Source: Anaeramoeba flamelloides
Lineage: Eukaryota > Metamonada > Anaeramoebidae
Direction of reading: 5' to 3'
Length of the DNA stretch: 64,000 bases
Assembly: GCA_027625915.1 (NCBI GenBank)
Contig: JANTQA010000075.1
Coordinates: 3,117,530 to 3,181,529, forward strand
This document shows positions 12,864 to 25,346 of this stretch, piece after piece. Every line of letters begins with the position of its first letter. Within the stretch, counting starts at the first letter, position 1. Made by a program: the position numbers and the translations under genes. The notes beneath the pieces are model-generated. The model searched no databases and had not been told where the DNA came from. It worked only from the letters and a program-made list of their open reading frames with translations.

Positions 12864-13566
12864 TTTGATTATTTTACTCTTAATTTTTACTTCATTTTAT
12901 CATTTTTGTTTAAAAAAATATAGCTATTTAGAAATCCATTTTTAACAATTTTTAATTTTATTAATCAAAATAAATAAAGAAATTAAAAAAAGAGCCATTA
13001 GTATTACTAAGAAATAAATGTTTAGTTTTTATTTTAAACATCATTATGATTTGTCAAAAGGTGGAATTTCAAATAATAATGTTGAGATCCAGAAGATCTT
13101 GAATATTTTGTGCTTTGTTTGAGATAAAGCCATATTTCAATAGCAGTTATCAGACTAATGTGGAATAATCAATAAAAAAACAAAGTTTGATGTATTTCTG
13201 AAAATTGTTTTGAACAACCCAACATGAAGTTTGATAAATATTATTGATATAAAATCGAGATCAGAGAAAAAAAATTTTGTTCATAATAAGATTAAAAATA
13301 AATTCAATCTCAAATCAAAATTTTTTAGCGACATTTTTTTATAATGTTTTTATTTATTAAGAACTTGGGATTTTTTTTTTCAGAAAACAACAAGATAAAA
13401 GTTGATAACACTCAGAGGTAATAAGTTGGATTTTTAGAATATTCTTTATCAAATGAAGCATTTATAAATATCCAACAAACATGAAAATTTAATGAGCTGA
13501 TTGTTTGGATATAAGTTGATTTAATATTATTTTGATAAAATTTTTTAAATATTATATAGATTAATA

Positions 13567-13763
13567 CAGTCAGTTTCACTTTTAAGGCACAAACTTTCAA
13601 CGAAATTTAAGGCACAAAAAAATCTCAAATTAAGGTACAAAATTTGCAATTTCATTTTTTACAATTTATTTTTACTAGAATTTGAATTTTGTGCTTTAAT
13701 TTGAAATTTTTATTGTGCCTTAAATTTCGTTGAAAGTTTGTGCCTTAAAAGTGAAACTGACTG
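13567..13763. mobile_element. Palindromic TA-MITE, intact copy
   Basis: A 197 bp near-perfect palindrome runs from CAGTCAGTTTCACTTTTAAG to CTTAAAAGTGAAACTGACTG, with TA on each side (13565-13566 and 13764-13765). It has no ORF. The CAGT ends and TA target suit a non-autonomous Tc1/mariner-type element; the family assignment is inferred from ends and target only. Confidence 0.9.
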
Positions 13764-15466
13764 TATCAGAAATTCTCTTTCTTTTTAATTATAGGGTTTT
13801 ATTATTATAATATCAAAAAGGAAATTGTAATTTTTTTTAAAAATGTCAAAAAAAAAAATAAAGTTTGAAAAAAATATTTCAATTTTATTATTATTATCTA
13901 TACAGTAGTTAAAATTCTGATTTTTAAAGAATTAACTTGAGAAATTAGATTCAAAAATGAAAAAAAAATAAAAAAGGAATTACATTTTATTTGTTATAAA
14001 AATGTATTCACAAATATAATAAAAGTGGAGAAATTGATTTGAAAAAATATTCCAAACCCAATAATAATTCAAAATAATTCTTTAAGAAATTATTATTATT
14101 ATTATTTCTTTTAGAAAATATAAAATAATAAAATTTTATACAAAAAAAAAAATTTAAAAGGTTATTCTTAGATGAATATACCAAAAAGATCTTTAATATG
14201 ATTTATTAAATTTCTTACAATTATTTTTTTTGTCTATAGTTTTCGATCAATTCTTTTATTATTTAAAAATTGGATTTAATAAAGAATAATTAATACTATA
14301 AAATTAAAAATTAAAAACATTTGAAATGGTGAAAAAAGGATAAATTTGGGTAAATATTCATGACTATTAGAGTTTTTTCTTGATTTTTAAAAAATATGAA
14401 AAGGAATTCAGTAAAATCAAAAAAAAAATATTCTATTCTTTTAAATCAAAAAAAAAAAAAGCAATGGTACTGGGTATCCAATTATTAATCACATATTGTG
14501 GGATTTATTTTTAATATAATAATTTTTTTAATAGGGTTTTTTTTTACAAGTAAATTCAGGAGATGTGACCACAAATATGGTTGAGTGTAAAAAATTTTTT
14601 TAATTCTGATTTTATTTCAAAAATCCACTGATCATTTTATCTTAAAATTAATTAAAAAAAAAGTTAGAGATATTTTTGATAATTAAAATTAGTTCAGTAT
14701 AGTATTTGATTTTCTTCTAATTTACTTAATTAAATTAATATAAGAACAATTTTTCTGAATTCAAAAGTAAAAAAGAAAAATATTGTGTTTTACTTAATTC
14801 TTTCGAATTCTGGAAATCTTAAAGATAGTGGAAATTTTTTTAATTTAGTTATGCAAATGATATTAGAATTATTTTATATCACTAGTTTATTGATTTTTCA
14901 ACTTTCCCTTTATTATTCTGATAAATTTACTTTGATCACTCCTTTCTCTAAATAACTACAATAAAAAAAAAAAAAAAAAGGATTTTCAGTTTTTGGAAAT
15001 AACTATATTGAAATTTATGTTTTAATTATTTAAGTTATAATTAGAATTATATATATATATATATATATATATTGGAATATATTTTTGGGATTGAAATTTT
15101 AATAAATTTTTAAAATGAAATTAAATTTGCAATGAAAAAAAAATTGTCAAGTTATTATTCTTGAATAAGAGTAAATTATACTTTTAATGTTCTTTTACTT
15201 GAATTCTAAAAGGAACCTTATATATAAAATCATGGATTTTCAAATTATTCAAAAAAAATAGATCTAAAATTATTTTTATAGTTGAAAGGTAAAAAAAAAT
15301 TGAATAAGGAAAGAAAAAAATTAAAGTTAAAAAGGGTTTATTGAAATACTTGTGAAACAATAAAATTATAATAATAATAATAATATACATAACAATTATA
15401 CTTTAATTAAGAATACACAACAATCACATTCAGGTTACTTTTAATTAATTATATTAAGTTTGATAA

Positions 15467-15690
15467 TTGAACAAGAATGTTCATTTCAGGAGTTTGTTGT
15501 TTTATTGCTTTAATTTCATTTTTCGATTTGATCTGATTTTTTTTAACTACTTGTATTTTTTTTTTTTTTTTTTTCATTTTATCTTTAAGTTACTTGTACT
15601 TTCAAATTCTAATATCTTGCTATTCGAAAATGACAACTTGATCTTTTTCTCATTTATCTTTCTTTCTTAATAAAAAGAAAAATCTAGCTA
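15467..15690. repeat. Diverged dispersed repeat, copy 2
   Basis: It shares with 11640-11820 the order: TTGTTG..TTTGCTTTAA, a T-rich run, TACTT.TG..TTTC, an AACTTGATCTTTTTC box, and a final CTTAATAAAAAG. Same orientation, strongly diverged. Confidence 0.4.
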
Positions 15691-15849
15691 GATAAAAAAT
15701 AGAAAAAAAATAAAAAAAGTTAAATTGATTGTAATTATAATAATGTCAGCAATTAGTCAATTTTTTGAAATATTTTTTCACTTCTTGTCCATAGATCATT
15801 AAAGAGATTTTAAATTACAATTACTCTAATTTATTTAAAGCAAATATTC

Positions 15850-16575
15850 AACTTCTAACGGGGTAGTGTCATCATTGTTGCGTCTATAAAAATCATTTGT
15901 AAATTTTATTTAATCACAAGGATATCAGTACACTATAGTTCAAATTCCAAGTAAAAAAATCAAATGATAAATATTATTAAACAATATATTATTACATTTT
16001 TTACTAATGATTTCAATTCAAATTTGTAACTTTTTTTAATTATTTTTTTTTTTTTTTAATTCCTTTTCCAAATCTAAAAAAATAGAAACTCAAATAATAG
16101 TTTTATAAGTATTTGACAATTTATATTTAGAATTTCCTTCAAAAAGTAATTGTTTTTTTCAATTTTGTATTGCCATGGATTAACTCAAGAATTATTAAAA
16201 TAAAAAACGGAAATATTTATTTCTAAAGTTTCTTTTCTATAACGCCAATTGGATTTTCAAATTATTTTGTGATATTTTGAGAAATATTTTGCCAAAAATA
16301 TCAATTGATTTATTTATTTAATTTTTTAAAAGATATAGATATTTTTAGTGCTAATCATATAAATTTTGTCTGAAGTTTTAAATAAAATATATTACAACTT
16401 TAAATTCTTTTCATTTATGAGTCAACCTTTAATTGTTTGAGATTACAGATTTTTTTCTGAAATTCTTGGAATTTTTTCCTACTTCTATGATCGTTTTTAG
16501 AATTGAAAATATCAACTTATCAGGCTACTTGACTAATCAATTTTTTAGAGTTCTTTGAATAATAGGGAACAAATA
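15850..16575. repeat. Left copy of a ~0.7 kb direct repeat flanking the BTB gene
   Basis: The segment TTACATTTTTTACTAATGAT, the CTTTTCCAAATCTAAAAA block, the AATAATAGT..T block and the CTTGACTAATC.ATTTTTTA block all recur in the same order at about 18925-19600. Similarity is patchy, so the duplication is old. The BTB gene lies between the two copies. Confidence 0.55.
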
Positions 16576-17216
16576 CAATTTACCTTCAAAATCTATACAC
16601 CTTAATTTTAGACTCCTATATGGAATACACTAGCACTTAAGCTTTATTTCATTTGATAAGAATAATCAAAAAACAGAAAAAATTCACTATTTCAATTGTT
16701 CACAATTAAATCACATAAAAGTAAAATTGAACAGTACTTGATTTTTGGTTTGATCTGATGTTTTGGATTCTATTTTTTATTGAAAACCCCATCTAATTTG
16801 TGGACTAGCTTCAAATTGAAGGATCAAATAACTTAATAAAATCGAGATGAAAACCTATCTTGTATGGTTTCTACCATTTTAGCTTATTTGGTCATTTTTT
16901 TTTCATGAGTATTGATTTGACACATCTCAAAATTGCACAAAGTACTCTCAATTTCCAATTTCTTTTCTTCACTTCAAATTTTTTGGTTGAGATAAATAAG
17001 TACGATAAAAGATTTCTTTGTATTTGGAAATGTTCGTAAAAAACTTCGTCCTTGTAAACTTTCTCAAAAGTACGAGATCACAAAATTATAAATAAATTCA
17101 TGTTTAAACCGATATTTAACAAAACAATAAGATACTCACTAAAATAAAAAGAAAAAAAAAAAAAACATTTATTTTTTCCAAGACTTTTCATCTTCTTGTT
17201 CTTCTGGGAACAACTT

Positions 17217-17981
17217 ATGGCAGAGAAGAAGAAACTCCAAAACCTTTTAAAAATTACAAAAGAACTCGCCATTAGTGGTGCTGATCCACATCTTCTGGAT
17301 TGTGAAAATTCCTCACCATATTCCTTAATGAAAGAAACAATTGTTGCAAATCTCTTTGATGGTATTCAAGCATATGATGAAGACTTTCTCGATCTTCTGA
17401 AAAGCGAAGAATTTGCGGACTTCACGATCCATGGATGTAAGTGTCACAAGTTAATTGTTGAACTTCGGAGCAACAAAACCGCTCGAGAATTGAATTTTTT
17501 CTTTCAGAAACTAAAGAACAAAGAGATGACCAAATTGTTTTTAAGTTGGTGTTATGGTGGGAAAATCTCTGAAGAGCAGCCACCAGAATTTTTTTCCGAA
17601 CTTGGTATCGAAGAGCCCTTCAGGAAAAGGCTACGCTTCGATCTCCAAAAGCTTTACCACCAAGAGGAATCCAAGGACTTTACAATTATTTGCCACAAAA
17701 AAAGGATCAAAGTTCACACATTGGTTCTTTATGCAAGATCTGGCTTGTTTAGAGGCTTATTCCAGGCCACAACAAACACCACACAAGTTCAGGATTATTC
17801 AAAAAAAGCAGCAAAAACTTTAAATACATTAGTAAAATATTTATATTACGATTCCCTTGACGAAAGCCTTGAAGACGAGCAAATCCTTGTTGAGTTGCAA
17901 GACTCAATTGACTACTATCAATTAAACGAAAAATCGACGCTCAAATACTTACTTGAATACCATAAAATATTTAATAAATAA
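17217..17981 (+). CDS. BTB/POZ protein with ankyrin-like N-terminus
   Basis: The ORF from ATG 17217 to TAA 17981 encodes 254 residues. The N-terminal ~40 residues (LQNLLKITKELAISGADPH) resemble an ankyrin repeat. Two segments begin with the BTB signature of an acidic run then D-F-T-I: EFADFTIHG around residue 67 and ESKDFTIICHKKRIKVHTLV around residue 150. The second continues ARSGLFRGLF and LVKYLYYDSL, the usual BTB core with its helix and strand pattern. BTB domains dimerise and often recruit Cullin-3. The first BTB lacks the normal ...H..L...S..F core, so it may be degenerate. An upstream exon is possible because the frame stays open before the ATG, but no clear acceptor was found. AATAAA overlaps the stop region. 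Substrate or partner is unknown. Confidence 0.75.
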   Translation: MAEKKKLQNLLKITKELAISGADPHLLDCENSSPYSLMKETIVANLFDGIQAYDEDFLDLLKSEEFADFTIHGCKCHKLIVELRSNKTARELNFFFQKLKNKEMTKLFLSWCYGGKISEEQPPEFFSELGIEEPFRKRLRFDLQKLYHQEESKDFTIICHKKRIKVHTLVLYARSGLFRGLFQATTNTTQVQDYSKKAAKTLNTLVKYLYYDSLDESLEDEQILVELQDSIDYYQLNEKSTLKYLLEYHKIFNK

Positions 17982-18409
17982 ACAATTTGTATTAATAATC
18001 ATTTGAATTATTTTTATTGTTCATTTACCACAATTATTGAAACCATTTACAATTTCATTCAATTCGTAACTTGTTAATTTCTTTAAAGGGAGGGGGGGGT
18101 AAGGAATTTGTTTGTCTGAATAACTGTTGTTTTATGAGTTGGCGTGATTGAGAAAAAACAAAAAAATAAATTAAATGTTAGCTTGATTTAGATAAAAAAA
18201 AGATCAACACAATGAATAATTGAGGTACCTTATTGAAAAAGAAAAGCAAGACTAATTAGTATTTATTGTAAAATAAAAAGATCAAAATTTTTACAAAGCA
18301 GCCCAAAATAATCACAATTTCAAGAATTAAAATAAATCATCAAAAGTCCAATTCTCGAAAAAGAGGAATTAATAATTTAAAATTGATTTTAAGGACTATT
18401 CGAATTTTA

Positions 18410-18738
18410 TGCTCTGTGAGGGTTGAAATAAAATACTATAAACGGAAAAAAAGCTTTAAAAGACAATGAATTGAGGAAAAGTCAAAATATTGCAATTTTT
18501 GTATTGTTTTGATTTTGCTTGAAAAATCATTTATTGATCCAAAAACTTTTTAAATTTCCCGAACAAAACAAGGCAAAACTAAAAAGCTATTTTTTTTGAT
18601 ATTAAGAAAATGCCACTCCACTTTCTTTTCAAGTATATTTATACTCTCTCGCTACACTCTAACATACTTGAAAAAAAAGTGGGGTGACATTTTCCTAATG
18701 TAATTTTTTTACTTCAAAATTTGTGAGAATAATTTGGA
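18410..18738. repeat. Dispersed repeat with internal ~40 bp hairpin
   Basis: Within it, 18598-18640 and 18660-18702 are inverted copies (AAAATG.CA..CCACTTT..TTCAAGTAT and its complement) around a ~20 bp loop. Nearly the same unit occurs at 52305-52569, where the left hairpin arm is missing. It is non-coding. Confidence 0.7.
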
Positions 18739-18924
18739 TTTGATAAAGGAAAATTGTTTTTTGCCCAACTCAAAATTTTGTAAAAAAAAACCTAAATTTT
18801 TCAAGTTAGCAAGATCCCTTTGATCAATTTTCTTTTAAGTCTTTAAATATGTTACTAGGTGGGAAAATAGTATTCACTAACCATAAAATTCGAATAATCC
18901 TTAAGGAATTAAGGGATTAGCTTC

Positions 18925-19600
18925 ACCCTAGATTTCTCTATAATCAAAGTATGTTGTAATTGGGTGTAAATGATATTAGTGCACCATGGCTCAAATAGCT
19001 CGAAAAAATCTATTCTAAATCTTATTTCACAATAAATTATTACATTTTTTACTAATGATCACTATGAAAAAAGTTTCATTTTGAAAATTATTTTTTTTTA
19101 TTTCCTTTTCCAAATCTAAAAATAAAAACCCAATAATAGTATTCTGGTGTTTAATAATTTAGATTTAGAACTTCCAAAAGTAACTATTTTTATAATTTCT
19201 TAATTTCAAAGATTAGCTTTATAATCATTAAAATAAACGCACAAAGACTGTTTGTTTTTGTTTGTTTTTGATAAAGATACTTGTAACATCAATATATTTC
19301 CATAATTTGAGAAATAATTTGTCAAAAATATTTATTTGTTCATTATTTAATTTTTTAAAAAAAAAGAATTTTTTAGTAACTAATCTACATTTTGCCACAA
19401 ATTTAAGAAAGATATTTTGTGACTTTATAGTCTGTATATTGATAATTCAGCCTTTAAATTTATGGCGAAATGCAAATTTTATTCTGAAATTGCTGGATTT
19501 TTTACTAATACATTGATCATTATTAATTGATGAGGATCAACAAATAGTACTACTTGACTAATCGATTTTTTATAAACATTTGAACCATGTAAAACAAATG
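18925..19600. repeat. Right copy of the direct repeat flanking the BTB gene
   Basis: Counterpart of 15850-16575, with the same block order and orientation, about 3 kb further on. The landmark TTACATTTTTTACTAATGAT is exact in both. Confidence 0.55.
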
Positions 19601-20179
19601 TGGTCAAACCCCAATAACAACATTTTTGATCATAGGTTTCTCCTTGGTAGATGCTAATCCCTTAAATAATTGAAATTTTAACTGATTTGAAAACCTTTTT
19701 TGGAAAGCTGAATGAAAATTTTGTTCTATTTATTTTGCAACAAATAGCAATAAAAAGAAAAGATAAAGGGTGATTGAAAAAATAGAACAAGGCATAAATA
19801 GAAGAAAAATTGTGATCACTTTTTTTACTTGGCAACACGTTTGTTTTTTTGAAATTGTTCAACATTTTGAAAGTATATAAAAAAAAATCCAAAATACAAT
19901 AACTTTGATTACATTAGTTTTTATGATTTTCTCTTTTAAAAATATGCAATTTACACAACTTTTCATTTTTGGATTTTCATAAAAAGAGTTTCAGGTTTTT
20001 GAAAGCTAATAAATTTTTTTGTTTTAGATAACTTTCAAAAAAATTCAATTAAATTTCAAAATGTTATCTTTTGTTAATTATTTTTTTTTTCCCTTTTTTT
20101 GGCTTATAAAGGTTTGTATCAAGTATTTGAATTTTAAAAAAATCTGAAAGAATATCAGAGACTGAAATCTTGCATGCTG

Positions 20180-20204
20180 TCAGTTTAAAAGTGGAACTGA
20201 CTGT
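20180..20204. mobile_element. Terminal remnant of the TA-MITE
   Basis: GTCAGTTTAAAAGTGGAACTGACTG followed by TA matches both ends of the TA-MITE joined together, with the interior missing. Confidence 0.55.
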
Positions 20205-21527
20205 ATTGAAAATCCAAATTAACTAAGAAAAAATTGAGGTTTTGTAATTTCTTTTCAAATCAATACATTTATTACTAAAGAATCTTATAGTAATCAATTT
20301 TATTTTTTTAAAAAGAAATAAAGACTTTTTAAATTAGGCATTCTAATAAAAGTTTTCTTAAAATTATTTTAACCATTTGATTTTTTTTTTCCAAAATTTA
20401 TTGTGAAGTTGAGATATTTATGTTATGAATATATCTTTCTATAATAAAATGTATTATTTATCCTTTTTTCTAAACAATAGTTTGTTGGTTGATTATTAAA
20501 AAAAAAAAAAAAAGTGAATTTAACATTTGTTACTGGGCAGCCTAAAGTGAAATGGGGTTAAGAAAGAAACGATAAAAATTTTGACAATTAAATTTTTTTT
20601 GTAAAAAATGATTTTTTGAAAAGATAACAACATTTTCAAATTAATTTTCACAAATCAGTAACATTTTTGAAATACAAATACACAGAAACAAAAAATCTAA
20701 AAAATGATTTGCAACATTGTTATTACTAAAAAAAATTACCCACTTTCAACTCTTGAACCAATCTTACTTTCTCTGTTAATTGTTTTTCCAAAATTATTAC
20801 CGTTGTTTGAATAGTGTCAAAAAATCATGAAAAAAGCTTTGAAAAATTAAATTTTAGATAACTTGAAGAACATCTCAAAAGCGAATCAGTTGACAAAAAA
20901 ATTTTATATAACAAAAATTTCACAATTTAATTTTATATTACGAATATCTCCCAGAAATATTACTGATTTTGTGAATCTTTTTCAATAACAATATTTTGAG
21001 AAATATGATATTGGAACTCCTGAAAAAATATTTAATTATTTTCCACAGGATATCATACTTATTTTTATAGCAAAAAAACTATATTTTCTTTTTATTTTAT
21101 GAAATTTTATTTTTCATTTTTTTTTGTGAAAAATGTATGAATGATTCAACAAAATTTGAAAATGCTAATGTTTTCAAAATTAAAAAAATAAAAAGTTTAA
21201 AATCGATAATTTTCACTGTTTGTTCATTTTAATAACAATAAAATATTTTATAAGTGGTCTTACAAGAATTTTGATATAATATCAATGTATAGTTATGAAA
21301 GTAGTTATTAAAAAGATTGAAAAATGATCTTTCTTTTTATTTATCGTACATTTTAAAATAAAAAATATAGTATTTAATATTTTTAAAACAAATTTTTTCA
21401 ACTATTTGGATGAAATTATAAAGAAGATAACATAAGTTAAATTCAAAGGTGCTTTTATTTAATCTAGTTGTATTACACTTAAATTTATCAAAGAAAGCGA
21501 TAATTGGTAACAATATTAGTTGATATA

Positions 21528-21723
21528 CAGTAAGTTCTACATTTAAGACTCAAATTTTCAACACAATTTAAGGTATAAAAGATTCCGAATTAATGTATAA
21601 AATTGAAATTCTAGTAAAATAATTTGAATAACAAAAAATATTCCAAAAAATGTGCCTTAATTTGAGATTATTTAGATCTTTACATTGCATTGAAAGTTTT
21701 TGTCCTAAAAGGAGAACTAAGGG
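21528..21723. mobile_element. TA-MITE, old diverged copy
   Basis: It has full length (196 bp), TA on both sides, and recognisable blocks (TTTAAGACTCAAATTTTCAA, GTGCCTTAATTTGAGAT) but many substitutions. It marks an early activity period of the family, in contrast to the nearly identical copies elsewhere. Confidence 0.7.
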
Positions 21724-22563
21724 TAGATTTCTGATAAATTTATTATCAAAAAAACGAAATTCTTTAAAAGATCAAATAAGAAAACTCTCAGAAATATTGA
21801 CTTACATTTTGATAATTATTTAGATAAAAAAAATATTAAATTGAAATGAAATTACTAAAATTTTTGATCAACTTCAAGTGTTAATTAAAAATATTCACAT
21901 AGTGTAAAAATAATCTAACCTACAAAATTCATAAGAAATTGGGTATATGATTAAATATTTAATTAAATTTTATCTTGGAAGTTTTAAAAAGAAAATGCTG
22001 ATTTGAATATGAAAAGGATATTTTTGTCTAAAAATTTACAAACATTAATGTATTTATCTTCAAAAACAATCAACAACACGTTTTCAAAATAATTGGGCTA
22101 TTAAAAATCAAATATTGAAAATAAATAATTTTTTAAATTGAAATTATCTATTATATAAAAAAAATTATAATTTTAATATTTCGCCCTATACACTAGAAAT
22201 ATTTATTTTTCTACTAAATATAGAATAAAAAAAAGTAAAAAATTTAATGAAAAAAAATTGGGACATTTATTATGAAATTTAGTTTATTTCCTAAACTTAT
22301 AAATAAAACAAAATCAAAATATTTTTAATTTAATTCAAAGAAACAAAAAATATATGGGGAAATGATTTTTACCAAAATAAAATTCATAAAAATAGGGTTT
22401 AAAATGGGTAGATCTTTTATTATTTAGAAAAAAAAAAATGATTGGGCATAAATGAAAAATTAAAAAAAAAAGATGTGGGTATGTACAATAAAAATTCAAA
22501 AAGAAAAAAAAGTAATTTGGAAGGTCTTCAAAATGAAAATTCATCGAAAAATATTCAAGAAAA

Positions 22564-23494
22564 TTACTTGAAAAGATATAAAACAAGGAATTGAATTGCA
22601 ATTAAGAGAATGGCTAGAGTTTGTTTGGGTGCTGGATCAGAGACTAATTTATATTTATAAGACTTTCCTTTGTCAAAATCTGGAATACATAAATTATAAA
22701 GAATTTTTATTTTATTACAATTATCGCATTCTGTGTTGACATCACAATGATAGGCATTAAAGTGGTATTTATCTTGTGTTTCCCATCGCGCTGAACTTTC
22801 TTCAAAATGATAACACCTTTCATCAATCACAACTAGATCTGTTTCATAGCAAAATAAAATTAAAGAAATATGATTTATTAAAAGTTTTAAGTTATCAATT
22901 TAAAATTTTGAGAAAAAAGAAAAAAAAAAAAAAACATGTAGAACATTAATCACCTGTGTATTTTCCTTTACAACTTGTCGATTCATTATATACTTTAGCG
23001 TGAATATAGGCTGTTTCGAAGGTGTTAATTTCTAATTGATCATAGTACTGTGATTCTTCCTTGTCTTTTTCTGGGTAGCATGATTCATAGTTCATTGTAT
23101 AGGTGTTGCTACATTCACAATCGTCTTCATAATCACAGAAAACGACTGTAAAACTTTGTACACCATCTTCCTTCGTGTTGGAATCAGAGCCCATAAATTC
23201 AGATCTTTCAGATTCAGATTCCTCAGATTCAGATTCCTCAGATTCAGATTCCTCAGACTCAGATTCTGTCAGTTCTGTGGATGTGTATAGAATCGAATTT
23301 GTGAGATTTTTATAACAATGATCCTCAAGAATTGTTAATTCTCGATAATTCCCTTGACATTCTGTACTTTCCATATAATGTGTTGTATGCAAAAATTTGA
23401 CAATGTTTTCCTCAGCATCTACAACGTCTTCTGTTGAGCAAAGTATACTTATGAGTGAAATAGAAAACAGTAAGGTGAAAAGAAGAGGTTTCAT
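22564..23494 (-). CDS. Secreted or membrane-anchored Cys-rich protein with Ser/Glu repeats
   Basis: Two exons on the minus strand (23494-22954 and 22838-22564) with a 115 bp GT-AG intron give 271 residues. The N-terminus MKPLLFTLLFSISLISILCS is a clear signal peptide. Around residues 78-97 lies a run of ESESE units, encoded by a visible 15-bp DNA repeat (CAGATTCAGATTCCT, about 23205-23265). Cysteines occur through the rest (C-x-C pairs such as DCECS and ECDNC), suggesting disulfides outside the cell. The last ~20 residues (TLAILLIAIQFLVLYLF) are hydrophobic after a short hydrophilic stretch and end almost at the stop, so they could be a membrane anchor or a GPI signal. N-x-T/S sites (NLT, NES) are present. 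I recognise no family; a surface or secreted role is inferred from the architecture only. Confidence 0.8.
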
Positions 23495-24569
23495 TATGGA
23501 ATTAATTTTATAGTAAAAAAACTTTAGTTTCTCAAAATTATTTATTTGGAGAAAAAATAGATTTCTTATTTTGTTTTTTTTTAAAAGGATGGTGAATTTA
23601 GATATTTAAAAAAATCTTATTTTGATTATTAGAGTCGCGTTTTTTTGGGTTAAAATATCTATAAAAAAAGAATTTTTATACTTGAAAAAAAAATAATTTT
23701 GATTCAAAAGAATTACAATCATGAATGATCTATTATTTTCTCTTTTCTAAATATGAAATTTAAAATAAGAGTTTCGAGAGTATTATTTTTCATTTCAATT
23801 TTGTAAAAATGTACTGGTAAATATATTTCTATTTTTTTTTGACCAAAAATAAACTGTTATCTCAAAAAAAAATGATCTTGAGGATAAAAAGACAAAACAA
23901 TGACTCCAATTTTTAACTCACTTAAGCTTGAATTTCTTTGAATTATTATTTTTTTTTATTCCTTCAACAATAAAAACGACATTACTATTGAAGTCATATT
24001 TGAATGTTACTTTACTGTATTTTTTTGTTTTTTTATTTTAAAAATCAAACAAAATTTCAGGTTTTAACACTTGACATATTCAAAAAAAACAGAAAGTTTC
24101 AAAACAATTTTCAAAGACAAAAAGATTATTTTCATTGAATTTTTCAATGAAGGTAACATTTTTGATTGATTTTATTTTCTAAAGATAATCCTGGTGAAAA
24201 ATTAAAAAAATTCCTGAATAAGAATTGAGTTGTTGAATAGAAAGTAGTTGGAAGAATTTTATAGTAAAGTTTCTTTTTATGAACCAAGAAAAAAAGTTTT
24301 TGTTGAATATAATTCTTTCTATTTAATTTAATTGTTGATAATTTTACTTGTTATCATTTTTTGATTAGATTTCTCTTTCAAATCAAAAGAATACTATTAA
24401 CCAATCTTATTTCTACGCAGTAAATAAATATTGATCAGAATTTTTTTTCAGACCACTAATCTTCTAATTATCTTGTAAAAGAGTGGATTTTTTGTTTTTA
24501 TTGATCTCATTCTCAAAATGTTTTGAAGCAAATGAAAATTAAAAAAAAAAATTTATTCAAATTTATTAA

Positions 24570-25010
24570 ACTGTTGAGAGAAAAATGTTGGACAGAGAAA
24601 AATAGTTGAACATTACTGAAAATGATTTTTAATTTCAATCGTTTGTGAAATAACTAAAGAAAATAACAATAGTCTACTTATTAGAATAACGACTAATGTA
24701 ATTCTACTTTTTAAATACCTTATCTCTTATAATCTAAAGCAAATTTAAAAATTACTATTTTCAGAATTAATAGTAAACTTTCCTAAAACTTGAATTTTTG
24801 TTAAAATAGCATGATCTACTTTGGTTATCAACCATTCAAATGAGTATTCGACATACACCACGGATTAATGAACTTTTAACACATTTAAACCTGAATTTAT
24901 ATAAAATTCACCTAGTTATCAAAAGGATTTGATTTTCAATGTTACTAAGGTTCCCAATTAAAAATGGTTGGAAACCATTTTTCTGTTTCCCACTTTTTTC
25001 TCTCAACAGT
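24570..25010. mobile_element. Inverted-repeat element (MITE-like), ~42 bp termini
   Basis: ACTGTTGAGAGAAAAA begins at 24570 and its complement TTTTTTCTCTCAACAGT ends at 25010; similarity extends about 42 bp inward. The interior is AT-rich with no ORF, apart from a small hairpin near 24960. No unambiguous target duplication is visible, so the superfamily is open. Confidence 0.5.
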
Positions 25011-25299
25011 AAAATTATAAAATTGAAAATTTTTGAGAAATTTTAAAGATCTGTTGGGAATTTTTGATCAACGAAATAAGTTCAAAATTTTCCCTAATTA
25101 TATTTGTCTTTTTTTGTTTGTTGTTTGATCTTTTAAATAATTTCAAAAGTTTTCATCAAATAATAGAAAAAAAAAATAAAAAGAGTACAATATTATCTAC
25201 TAACTTTTATTTTGTATAAAGATGATTAGGGTTACTTGATTCAAATTTTATAAATTCCAGAGTTTAAATAAGGTGTTTGAAGATAGTACGGTTATTAGA

Positions 25300-25346
25300 A
25301 ATATATATATATATATATATAGATAGATAGATAGATAGATAGATAT
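25300..25346. repeat. (TA)n-(GATA)n microsatellite
   Basis: A run of about eleven TA units is followed by six GATA/GATATA units. Confidence 0.9.

Larger units (their letters stand above)
12734..17216. other. Gene-free AT-rich stretch between AP-4 mu and BTB genes
   Basis: No gene is recognised. It contains one intact MITE (13567-13763), a TA microsatellite (about 15048-15071), a dispersed repeat copy (15467-15690), and the left copy of the direct repeat that flanks the BTB gene (about 15850-16575). Short open frames here are the low-complexity type expected by chance. Confidence 0.55.
17982..22563. other. Gene-free AT-rich stretch with repeats
   Basis: It holds a poly-G tract near 18090, the hairpin repeat at 18410-18738, the right copy of the BTB-flanking repeat (18925-19600), a terminal fragment of the TA-MITE (20180-20204), and an old full-length copy (21528-21723). 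No coding region is recognised. Confidence 0.55.
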
